Shown here in pieces: positions 35,828 to 46,129 of a stretch of DNA of 64,000 bases; position 1 is the first letter of the stretch, and every line of letters starts with the position of its first letter. The DNA is taken from positions 36,385,115-36,449,114 of the forward strand of contig NC_045138.2 in the NCBI RefSeq assembly GCF_008831285.2. The letters run 5' to 3'. The translations under genes were made by a program, and so were the position numbers. This stretch comes from Nymphaea colorata. Its lineage: Eukaryota > Streptophyta > Magnoliopsida > Nymphaeales > Nymphaeaceae. The notes below the pieces were generated by a model that saw only the letters and a list, made by a program, of their open reading frames with translations, did not search any database and was not told where the DNA came from.

Positions 35828-36748
35828 AGTCAAAGCACCTGCAGTGGGCGGCGAACACTGCTGCATTTTTATTATACATCTTTTTAAGAAGCCTCATCCA
35901 TTTCTCTTGGCTGCGTAACTCCGCGAACAGTTGAGTTGCATACTCTAGAAGATGTTACTATTCCATGAATTGTGTTAAAAAAATTGTCCTTTAAAAGTTT
36001 ATCCTCAATTTGGCGGCCAAGTAAAGTTCAAAGAATCCACGCGCCGAGACGCCTTGTTTCTGGCCACCTTCACATGTCAGTCCTCCTTTTTATGATCATA
36101 ACTTTTCAATTCAAGTTCAATCTTGTGAAAATTTAGTCCACAACAACTGTGAAATGAAACCCACAAAATCTCAAGAGAAAGCTTTGTGTGAGGAGGGCTT
36201 CGTGGAGGTGATATAGAGCAGCCCCGAGACCTCGGTCATTGTCTCATATCAATCCCCTTTTCAGAGGTTTGATTTGATGAAAACTCACAGCAAATTAAAC
36301 TAAACAGCCAACATGGCCCATCTTATCCCGACGGACATACCCCCGTGGAAAATGCCGGCATCATGGAGACACTGGAAACGCTGACGACCGGCTTCGCGGC
36401 CCCCCTTATCTTGAAATAACATGCACCAGCTCTCGGTGAACCACGCGACTGTACAAGGGCATCGGCCGGTGCAGCTCATTTCCTGCAGGGCACGCCGGTT
36501 CACCGGCCAAGGCTGCGGCGTGCTGGGTACCACGCCCAGCAGAAAGCAAGCGGGATGATGGCAACGTGACGTTGAGTGCTTTCAAAACGCCTTCAAAGCC
36601 AACGCATGCATGATTGACTAAAAAAAGTCCTTAAGCGAAGCTTTACGAGTGACAGACAACTCACAAAACTTGCTTTTTTTGCAAGTTCCCTAACGCTTCG
36701 CTTTGCACACAACTAGAAGACAGCAAGTGCAGACTAGGCTCTTGCAAA

Positions 36749-37265
36749 ATGGGAAGACTACACGTGCTGCTCTTCCCATTTCCTGTGCAGGGCCATGTCA
36801 AGCCACTCAGGGAGTTGGCCCATTGCCTGGCAGAGGAAGGCTTCATGGTCACCTTTGTCAATTCCAATTTCATTCACTCCAGCATAGTGATGTCGCTGCC
36901 AGAGAAGTTCACCAGCGAGTACAGTGGGAGGATACGCTTGGTATCCATACCGGACGGTGTGGGCTCTCAGGAAGATGGATGGAACTTCAAAGAAACGTCG
37001 AAACGCCATCCTCCATGTCATGCCCTGGTTCTTAGAAGAGCTCATTCTGAAGATCAACGAGGACGAAAAGGAAAAGATGTCGTTCATGATAGTTGATGGC
37101 TTGATCGGTGCTCTTCTAAGCGTTGCAGTGAAGCTAGAAATCAAGAGGGCAGGCTTCCGCTTGGTTATTAGCCATCGTCAAAAAATTCCTTTGTTGCTTG
37201 CCACTGGAACCATAGATGAAAACGGTACATTGAATCTGTCTGCTCTTTATCTTGTTTCAGTTTAA
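36749..37265 (+). pseudogene. UDP-glycosyltransferase (UGT) N-terminal fragment, frameshifted
   Basis: The start MGRLHVLLFPFPVQGHVKPL and the following LVSIPDGVGS are typical of the acceptor-binding half of plant family-1 UGTs, with His19-type catalytic histidine in QGH. Near 36995-37000 the frame shifts by one base. Similarity continues in the next frame with VMPWFLEELILKINE, MIVDGLIGALLSVAVKLEIK and a degraded IDENG block. The sequence then stops resembling a UGT. The whole C-terminal half with the PSPG sugar-nucleotide box is missing. The sequence resembles UGT83-type proteins by memory. It is most likely a dead fragment. No link to anthocyanin glycosylation can be claimed. Confidence 0.82.
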
Positions 37266-39230
37266 ATCTACTCTTTTTGACGAATAAGTTTATTAAGTTT
37301 TAAATGTAAAGCTTGTACGAGAGAACAATCGAGTTGCGGTTTCCAAATGTAAGATATGTGTAGGACAACGAATTGAATTGCATTTGTAGGCCAGAAAGTT
37401 TAGGCTGCTGCTTATCATTATTGCTATTCTTTCCCGAGTTCTGAACTCTCTTCCAGCAAGTGAAGACGTTTCAAACACATCCTTTCTCTGCCAGAAAATC
37501 AAAACTCTGGTAACCTGCAAAATCAGAAAAAAAAAAGGTTCTCTGTTTCTTAACATTGTAATTTTAGGGCTAGGCTGCAAAATTTGTGCACAAGTATTAC
37601 TTGGGCTTGTACTTAGATATCTACCAAACTTCGAAATTTGTATATATGTTTCTGTGGAGAAAATCTTATCTAACTAAAGATTTAGGGGATAAAAGAGATA
37701 GGACCTATGACCTTAGGATATGTTTTGGGAAAAAGCTTCAAATTTCTTTTTCAAGAGGAAATTCATAGGATGAGACATATGCGATCATTTCTTATGAATC
37801 ACAACTAATTTGACTTTAGTGACAGACAGTATATTGCATTTTTTCTGTGCACGCTTGACATGTTTGCTGGCTTCTTTCTCAATCACAGTGTTAACATCTT
37901 TTCATCTTCTTTTACGGCCAAATATTAATGTGGACGAACCCAAGAGTCGAATTTTACTTTTCTTTCTCAATTGAGAAACCGCCGACAGATTTTTAGTATT
38001 ATTTTCTTGGCATGTGTTGGGGTGAAGATAAATTATTCTTCGTTGCATGTCCTGCATGCAGGTTGTATTATTTAATTGTTTTAAAAGCCTTGCCCGCAAG
38101 GTTTCTGTTCCGGTGATTTGGCAGAGGCACGTGTGAACACCAATGTGGGTGCAAGTTCACACCAATCTCGGTGCAAGTTCACTGAAATCGATGTAAAATT
38201 CATATGAACCCGAACGTGAGGCCACATGAGGATCAGAAATCGACATTGTTGGTAGGTTTCTATGAACCCGAACAGATTCAAAGTACCAAGGATGTTATTG
38301 TTTTCTTCTGTAAAGAAAAGCCATTTCAACAGTCTCATGCATGAAATCTGTTAGCCAAAATTCAAATGGAAGCTTTAGCTGTAGGTAACACATAGTTTAC
38401 CTTTACTGCTCTTTTTAATTAGACTTTCGTCCCTGTCTGTCGCATGGGATTTTCATTGATTGATTTCAAACTCCAATCCTTGCTATAGCATCATGGTGAT
38501 GATCAGAGGTTTCCATCAATTCCTGCTACAGGAACTATGCTCGCTGCATTAAGTTCGAACAGGATCTTTTATGAAGCCGATAGAATTTTGGATTCAATAC
38601 AAATATCGCAGCTTTAACTTGGATTCGGATACGCAATTGACCAACTTACCATATTCTTCAAGGTGCATAGGACCTGAATCCGATCATGAATTGGGTTGGC
38701 AATGGGACCCTTCCAGCTTGTCATTCCTATCTCAATTCACATGGTTCTGTGCCGATGTTACCACACAGACAAGGAAACATCCCATCAAGAATTTTGTCGT
38801 CACATAAGATCATCATCTCCAAACAAATCTTTCCCAACTTTTCATAACACTATTTGCAACGTAAATTTACGACAGCATATAAATGTGCTGTCGTTTATGG
38901 CAGGACTTCGTGTCATATTTTTGTGGAAGACACATTAGGGTTCCTTTAAAACATATAATTAATGGAGGTATGGTTTGTCTGTCTTCGTGGACTAAGAGCC
39001 ACTGGTTATATGCATCATGCTCGTGCACAAATTTGTTTTGGGTTCAAAATGACCAAAACAGAAATAAAAAAAATAACTATATAAGACAATTTTTTTAAAA
39101 AAAAAAACCAAAATACCACACCCCTTAAAGTACAAAAAGACATTTTAAAAAAAAAAAAAAAACTACCAAAATACCACACTCCTTAAAGTAAAGAGACTAT
39201 ATAAGACATTTTTTCTAAAAAAAAAAAAAT
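37266..39230. other. Intergenic DNA
   Basis: AT-rich DNA with no supported gene. It contains the direct-repeat pieces at 38222-38284 and 38742-38878. Near 39.09-39.23 kb there are short tandem units, with CCAAAATACCACAC(C/T)CCTTAAAGTA repeated and separated by poly-A. Confidence 0.5.
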
Positions 39231-39234
39231 ACCA

Positions 39235-39874
39235 TTTCTTTTAAGGCCTCTCTAAGTTGAGTGCCCAACAGCGCATGCAACTCGTTCTCTCCTACTAAGG
39301 TAGTAGGTTTTGCAAGAAGTGTCCCACGAGCTCTTGTTTTTCACTTTTCTCTAACAGTATCCACCGCTTCCACCAGACCTACTTTTTGAAGAAACCAAAG
39401 TATTGAAACTTCCTAAGTCACAACTATAAACCATAATTTCAAAATGTATCCCAGGATCCCGTTAAAATAAAAATATATTTTTAAATATAAAATAATAAAT
39501 AATTCATTTACACTATTGCAGCATCATAAACAGATCCGGGCCGACGGATGTCAATTTAATTTGTTTTTTTAATAACAAAATTTTAAATTGTTAACCATCC
39601 GATAACATTTAAACATACACATATATAACACACAGGAAAACTTTGAAAAAGGACTTGTGATTCTCTTTCAAGAGTTTCGAAAAGACGTGAAAAAAGCCAC
39701 ACAAAGAAAGATGTCTGTTCCAACCGCCGGTCTTAAGCACGTTGGATAAGAATCAAAAGTTGAAGAAAAAAAACATGGAAAGGCAAAAGAAAGCTGTCTG
39801 TCTCAACCGCCGGCCTCAAACATGTTCGTTAAGAAGCCCTGAATGAGTCCCGCGACAGGTAGATGCAGCAATTA
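39235..39874 (-). repeat. Inverted-repeat arm 3' of copy C
   Basis: Two adjoining parts: 39235-39435 is the inverted match of 29985-30185, and 39512-39874 is the inverted match of 27606-27967. Both lie on the 3' side of copy C. Confidence 0.78.
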
Positions 39875-40769
39875 TTAATGTTAATGATGCATCTTATGCG
39901 GCTACAAGCTTCCAGACGGCATGTTTTACCAACCAGTTTCTCTCGCACACTTCAATCACTTGTGTGAGAGGTTTTATTGATTTCTAAAAGAATACACACT
40001 TTGGAAGGTTCACCCGTTTCCTTATTTTTAAGATCACAATTGCTGTCAATGTCTTAACGATTTTCTTGGTTACACATTTGATCAACCATATCGGCAACTG
40101 TTTTGGCCGCCCCAGTGGCGATCGTTATCTTCAATAGAGAACCAATTGATGTCCTTACTGTATGGGAAAAATTTTATTACTCTAGTATCTATCGAAACCT
40201 CATTTTATTACTGTGGTAAAATTTCTCTTGTTGAGGCACAGTGAAAGGCTTATAAATAACCTGCATTTTTTGTAGGTGGGCAGGTTAGATTTGATTCAAC
40301 CGTGTTGGTTACTGACAAAAAAAAAAATTTGACATAGAAATTAAACCAAAAAAGAGTCGTCGATCAAACAAAAATGATGCGGAAAAACATGTTTAGAGAT
40401 AAAGAATTTCCAGTCGCTAGCGAGAGAGAGGAGGCTGCCTTTTTCCCCCATTTGGGCTTTCGTTTTTTGTGTGGAATTAATTCCTTTGTCTGAGAAAATT
40501 CTCCAGTTTCTTTACAGGGAGAAATCGCCGATTTATTTTACATGTGGTTAACGTACATGGAAATTAATGTACTTGTTTCAGTCGTCCAACGGTGCATTAA
40601 CTCATGTCAAAGGGAATGATTCACTACAGAACTAACCCATGGAAAGCCAATGCATTCAGCCACCTTCTCATAATATTATTGTTTGTCTTAAAGAGTAATG
40701 GGAAGTCCTCAAGGCCCTACACACACACACATACATACTTATACTCAAGGAACGACTAAACCCTCACAG

Positions 40770-43272
40770 TCAAGCATAGGCTTGAGGAGCCAACCTCGGC
40801 GTCGCCATGGCTTTGACCGCCACCGACTTCTGCAGCGCAATTCCAAAGGTCTCCGCCATGTCGACCTTCCCGCCGTCCGGCATCTTCCAGTCAAAGGCAT
40901 GCACGAGTGAGCCCAGAATGTACTCCACCATCACGATTCCCATTCGGGTGCCGGCACAGATCCTCCGGCCCGCGCCGAAGGGGATGAGCTCGAAGTCGTT
41001 TCCACGGGGCTCGATCTTGCTCAGTTCCGGGGTCAAGAACCGGTCCGGGTTGAACTCAAGAGGCTTGTCCCAAACGTTGGGGTCCCTGCCCATGCCCCAA
41101 ATGTTGACCATGAGCCTGGTGTTCTTGGGGATGTAGAAGCCGTTCACCTCACAGGGCTGGGTGGCCACGCGGGGTAGGTTCAGAGGGGTGGAAGGGTGCT
41201 TTCTGAAGGTCTCCTTGCATATGGCCTGGAAGTAGGGGAGCCGGCGTATGTCCGATTCCTCCAGTCTCCTCTCCCTGCCGATCACGCTGTCCATTTCCGC
41301 CTGAGCTCGCCTGAGGATCGCCGGACTGTAGAGCAACTCAGCCATCGCCCACTCTATTATGCTGGAAGATGTGTCCGTCCCTGCCGCGAACAGGTTCTGC
41401 AACAGCAATTCAAAAAAGCCGACGTTCAACAACTTCGACCACAATGTCGGTGCCGTTTGACTGCTCACACCCTTATTTACGAAACATTAAATTGAAATAA
41501 AAAATGCTCTGACTCTTCCACCCACCCACCCATTACGTGGTGTTCCACCGTCACCATTATCTTAAATCTAGGTGATAGATTGATAAATACGAAACCACCT
41601 CCGTAGGGGACAAAAATCAGATCTCTTAAATTTATGTTAAAAAATGTCTTAACAAAATGTAAACCTTTAATAAACACTAATTTTATGTAAATCATGTTTT
41701 AGTTAAAGGGATTGATCTTTCTACTGTTAAAATTTGGTTGCTATAAGAGAAGTTCATTTCTTTTATTATTAAAAAACATTATCAAAGAAAGAAAATGACT
41801 AAGGTAAGATTATAACCTAATATATATTTTTCATGAAATCACAATTTTAAGACCATATATATAAGATAAGATTGCAAAAAAAAAAAAAAACTTTAATAAT
41901 TAATTTTAGTGGGTCTCGTTTTTTGTTCCTTACTCATGTGGTCTATGATTTCTTCTACCAAGGCCCAAATGGTCTGTTACAAATATGATTTTTACTACCA
42001 AAGCTTGACGTTATTGAATGCGTCTCATGATAACAATTGTTATATTATCGTGCTCCCTCATTTTTACTATTCAGTAAGATCAGTTTAACCTCCTGCAACT
42101 ATAGCAAGCAGTACCCGAACATGGTGAAATATCATCTCTTTGCATACTTCAACATGTTCGAACCTGCAACTAGGGGCTAGCAGGAGAGTGCAGGCATTAA
42201 AAGATGTAGCTATTGCCTATCTTTTGCAGACGGAGAGCACGGCTGGCTTGCTATTTACCAGCAATAATGCCTTGATGTTGGTCATCGTGAGCTTCTCACC
42301 GTCGCCACCACCTTCAACAAAAAAACACAGTATACATGTCAAAGACTTATTGATTTGAAGGTTGAACTACAGCAAGTAGATGTTGGTACCTTTGACTTCA
42401 TTGTCCGTTCGATACTGCATCACGGCGTCGAGCATGTCGGGCTTTCCCTTTCTCTCTTCTCGCGTGGCCTCGTGCTCCTCTATCATCCTCCTGATCAGGG
42501 CGTCCCACTTAAGGTGCACCCTCTTCATGGCGCCCTCGATACCCTGCAGGTCCATCCACGCGATGGAGGGGATGAAGTCCCCCACGTTGAACAGCCCCGC
42601 CAACGTCATCAGCTCCACCACCATGACTTTAAACTCGCTCGACTCGCTCCCACCGCTCTCGAACACCCTCTTGCTCAGCATCACCATCCCCATCATGTTC
42701 GCGATCCCGTAAGACAGCAGCTCCGGCACGTCCACCGCCTCCCCCCGGCGGGCGTGGTCCTGCACCGTCCTGAACATGTGCACCATCTCCGCCCGCCGCA
42801 CTGCCGCCCAGTCGTCGAGGGCCTTGCCGCCGAGCATGTGGAGGTTGCTCAGCTTGCGCAGCAGCTTCCACCTGGGCCCGTAGTCGGCGAAGACGAGGTC
42901 CTCCGCGTTGTACGCCATGTGGGTGGCGCCGGCGTTAGGAGGCCTGTTGGTGAAGGTGGTGTCGAGGGTCTTGAGGAAAGCCTTGGCGGCGGCAGGGCTG
43001 GAGGCCACGACCATGGCGCTGGTGCCCAGCTTCAGGTACATGACGGGGCCGTACACCTTGGCCAGCTCGAAAAGGGAGACATGGGGCATGCGTCCCAGTA
43101 ATGGCAGGCAACCTATGAAGGGCCAACCCTTCGGTCCCGGAGGCAATGGCCGGCGGCCGGATACCGCCCGGAGGAGGTAGGAGAGAAAGAGGCGGGTTAC
43201 CAGGAAGAGGACTATTCCTGCGATTACGTCGCGAAGGGAGAGAGATGTGGAAGACGCTAGCAGAGCACCCAT
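40770..43272 (-). CDS. F3'5'H: Flavonoid 3',5'-hydroxylase (CYP75A), copy C
   Basis: Third intact CYP75A gene, same function as copies A and B. Minus-strand exons: 43272-42390, 42311-42259 and 41396-40770, predicting 520 residues. The start is the MGALLASS Met. The reading frame is open for another 75 codons upstream, but that stretch is promoter and leader. The exon 1 product appears the same as that of copy A. Exon 3 differs from A mainly near the end (QKSVAVKA for QKAVPVKA and a PQAYA terminus as in copy B). The AGTDTS, KETFR, NPDRF and [11 protein letters not shown] motifs are intact and the CYP75A-type GIALQ is present. Intron 2 is about 862 bases and closely matches that of A and B. Copy C therefore combines an A-like body with a B-like 3' end and promoter. 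Confidence 0.93.
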
Positions 43273-43339
43273 CACTCTCTCGCTCTCTACTGTGGGGCTT
43301 TGAATTAATGAGAGTGGGATGTGAAGTGGTCTGGAACGT

Positions 43340-43450
43340 TGATGTATATAAACAATATGAACAAGTGGAGGCTGAGATGAGCAGTCAAAGAGCTGCCGAG
43401 ATTTACCGGTGAGCACGTGAGAGGGTTGGTTCCGACCTAACCCCTTCCTT
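43340..43450 (-). promoter_or_regulatory. Proximal promoter of copy C with G-box
   Basis: A TTTATATAC TATA element sits at about 43345-43352. A CACGTG G-box lies at 43414-43419. Next to it, read on the minus strand, is GGGGTTAGGTCGGAACCAACC. Its ACCAACC resembles MYB AC-type sites. A bHLH plus MYB pair is the usual input for late anthocyanin genes; the match is by consensus only. Confidence 0.5.
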
Positions 43451-43727
43451 CTTGCTTGTCTGTTGACGACAGTCATCACCTTCACGGCGCTCGCCATTAA
43501 AAAAAATGGCTACCTAGAGTTGTTTATCTCATTCTTTTGTTCGATTTACTTGATCTATCAATCTAATCATATGATCATTTTTTGTGGTGGAATTTACCGA
43601 CCGACGTATAACATGGATCTAGCGAGTAGTTTTTAGGTTCAATCCTTAGCCGACCGAGGAAGATCAAAGATCTAGCGCACAAGCTGTGTAATGTCCGGTT
43701 TTCTCTTTGACGCAACTTCCTTTTTTT

Positions 43728-44420
43728 CTACACGAAAAAATCACAATGGGTGTGATGGACTTTGTTAAAGTAAAACCCCACACTAGTACCCGGAGTTGTA
43801 TTATATTATATGTTAGGGATTGGGCCAACTAGTTAGGCTAACCTTAGTTATATTATATGTTAATCCGTCACCACCTCTGCTTAAAAATTTGTGCATCAAA
43901 AAGTGTAATGATCAGAGTACCCCTGGTGAGTAAAAAAAGAGAAGTAAAAACTTTCATGTGTACAAGAAAAAAGCACTTAAAAAATTAAAAGTTTTAAAAA
44001 ATACATTAAAAAACTCTCCAAAATACTCCAACTCCCTCTTTTCTCCAGTGCTTATCTATCACACTTTTGGATTACAATAAAATATATATAATATTATATA
44101 TATGTATATACAATATTAAATATAAATTTCTCGAACTCAGTCGGGTTGAATGGAACCCACTCAAGACCGTCGTGCTGTCCTGGCTCTCAATTTTTGGGCA
44201 CCAATGTGTCCAAGCTAAGGCAAGGGCCATGGTTTCCTCTTTAGATTTAAAAAAGGAAAAGAAAAATATAGTTATAATTTTTAAAATTTTATTTTAATAC
44301 ATTAAAAAAAATTACATTTTAACTTGTGTTAAAATTTTAAGACTATAATCCAATGTTTCCTACCAAAAACAACCAACCCCACGCTTAAAAAACTGGTATG
44401 AATATGTTGCCCTTTTCGAC
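43728..44420. repeat. Tandem unit r1 in the copy C upstream block
   Basis: Resembles 45321-46010 in order. Shared landmarks are TCTACACG(A/G)AAAAATCACAA, CCGCACACT/CCCCACACT, GTACCCGGAGTT and CTCCAAAATACT followed by AGTGCTTATC. A (TA)-rich patch and a final CTCACTCAAG-like patch follow. Non-coding. Confidence 0.7.
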
Positions 44421-44556
44421 AGTTGGTCCCTCGACCGTTTACACCCTCAATGCAAAACATATTTTGCTCCACACTGGTTGAAATTCAGATGCAACAGTCG
44501 CATAGCTATGTGAAACTATCGAGGCATTGCATAACTCCGCTGGCCTGCAACTGGAT

Positions 44557-44690
44557 TGAAATGTTGATGTATATAAACAATATGAACAAGTGGAAGGCTG
44601 AGATGAGCAGTCAAAGAGCCGCCGAGATTTACCGGTGAGCACGTGAGAGGGTTGGTTCCGACCTAACCCCATCCTTCCTGGTACCACTAG
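44557..44690 (-). repeat. Orphan copy of the CYP75A (copy C) promoter
   Basis: Nearly the same sequence as 43337-43450: the TATA region, the AAGTGGA(A)GGCTGAGATGAGCAGTC patch, the G-box CACGTG (44640-44645) and the MYB-like patch. No P450 coding sequence follows on the minus strand. It is a duplicated promoter without a gene. Confidence 0.8.
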
Positions 44691-44909
44691 TCTTAGCATA
44701 AGATCAGTTCTTGGCGGCGTCGTCTTATGAAAGATAAGATCGTTCGAGATGGTGGAATTCAATTGAATGAAGGTTGTTTTTGGATGAACAGATTCTGCAG
44801 CGATGGTGCCCATGTAGTGATATTTATTAATGAACAGTTGGTCTTTTCAGGTAGATAAAACACGGCATCTCGAGCTCCGTCGAATCCAAGAAAGCTGAAG
44901 CCTCATCAT

Positions 44910-45040
44910 CCGGTCGGGCTCGAGCTAGATCGGTTTTTTAAAATTTTTATTATGTTTTTTATATAAATATATTTAACATATATAATTTTAACCTTTTTAA
45001 AACATAAACTGGACTGGCTTCATGTCAAGTTGTTATACTT
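44910..45040. repeat. Dispersed CGGGCTCG/AT-rich repeat
   Basis: Starts CCGGTCGGGCTCGAGCTAG, continues with TTATTATGTTTTTTATATAAATATATTTAACATAT, and ends near ACATAAACTGGACTGGCTT. Related copies are at about 33.40-33.54 kb and 34.30-34.43 kb. No ORF. Confidence 0.5.
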
Positions 45041-45320
45041 TAACTTACACGTCCCTCATTTGCAGGTCGTCTACCAACCTTTTAATTAATCACGTTGGAC
45101 CAACCCCCTTGTATATTATAAGATCTTTCATCGTCTTTAAACGGAATTACTTTTGCATGATACGTAATCAACTATATTAAGCATGGTGCCAAAAATGTAT
45201 AGCTGTTTTAATTTCTTCGCTTGCCTTTTCTTCATGCAAGTCGATTGTGTAAACAGTCTATTTTTAGTATTTAGAGTAACCTTCTAGATTTCCAACTCCA
45301 TCAACTTTTTTTTTTTTTGG

Positions 45321-45670
45321 TTCTACACGGAAAAATCACAATGGGACTGAAGGACTTTGCGAAGGTAAAACCGCACACTGGTACCCGGAGCTTATGTCTG
45401 CTTCCACTTTACAGTCGTTAATGGTTGGGCTAACCTTAGTTATATGTGAATCCGTTTATATGCACCACCTCTGCATAAAAAATTGTGAATCAAAAAATGT
45501 AATGATCAGGATACCCCTGGTAAGTGAAAAAGAGAAATAAAAACTTTCATATAACAAGAAGAAAACGCTGAAAAAGTTAGAAGTTTAAAAAATACATTAA
45601 AAAAATCTCCAAAATACTTGGACTTCCTCTTTTTTCTATTCTAGTGCTTATCATACTTATATTTGGATTG

Positions 45671-45708
<38 letters not shown>

Positions 45709-46010
45709 TATTATTATTAAATATATCAAACTTAGTTGAATTGAATGGAGCTCACTCAAGCCAGTCCGACAACCAATGATGCTGTCGGACCAAGTACCAA
45801 TGTACCCAAGCTTAAGCAACGGCCATGGTTTTTCCTTAGATTTAAAAAGAAAAATAAAAATTTAGCTATAATTTTAATATATTAATTTTTAAAAAATTAT
45901 ATTTCAATTCCTTTAAAATTCTACACCTACCAGTTTCCTATCCAAAACACCTAACCCCAGGCTTATACACCGCTGTCCTCATTTGACCAAATGGACGGAT
46001 CATATTTGTG
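45321..46010. repeat. Tandem unit r2 in the copy C upstream block
   Basis: Second copy of the r1 unit at 43728-44420. It contains a (TA)n tract at 45676-45704. Confidence 0.7.
45676..45704. repeat. (TA)n microsatellite
   Basis: TA run of about 14 units within unit r2. Confidence 0.95.
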
Positions 46011-46129
46011 ACAAAGCAATGTCTTTAAGAGAAATAATTCCATCTGCCGTACGAAAAGCCAAACTACCCATGCACCCTTTACAAATAAAATATAAAATGT
46101 TTAGAGAGAGAGAAAGAGAGAGCCCATAA

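Larger units (their letters stand above)
33271..36570 (-). repeat. Upstream block of copy B, duplicated upstream of copy C
   Basis: Non-coding AT-rich DNA that corresponds, in the same order, to the block upstream of copy C (43.45-46.0 kb and 48.8-51.02 kb). Clear matches are 35.94-36.19 kb with 50.42-50.67 kb and 36.30-36.57 kb with 50.78-51.02 kb (GGAGACACTGGAAACG, CCACGCGACT, ATTTCCTGCAGG). It holds dispersed repeats and no gene. Confidence 0.75.

Noticed and set aside
43273-43497. 75-codon in-frame extension upstream of the copy C start
   Set aside because: It covers the TATA region and G-box of the promoter and is not shared with copy A. The MGALLASS start matches the family length.
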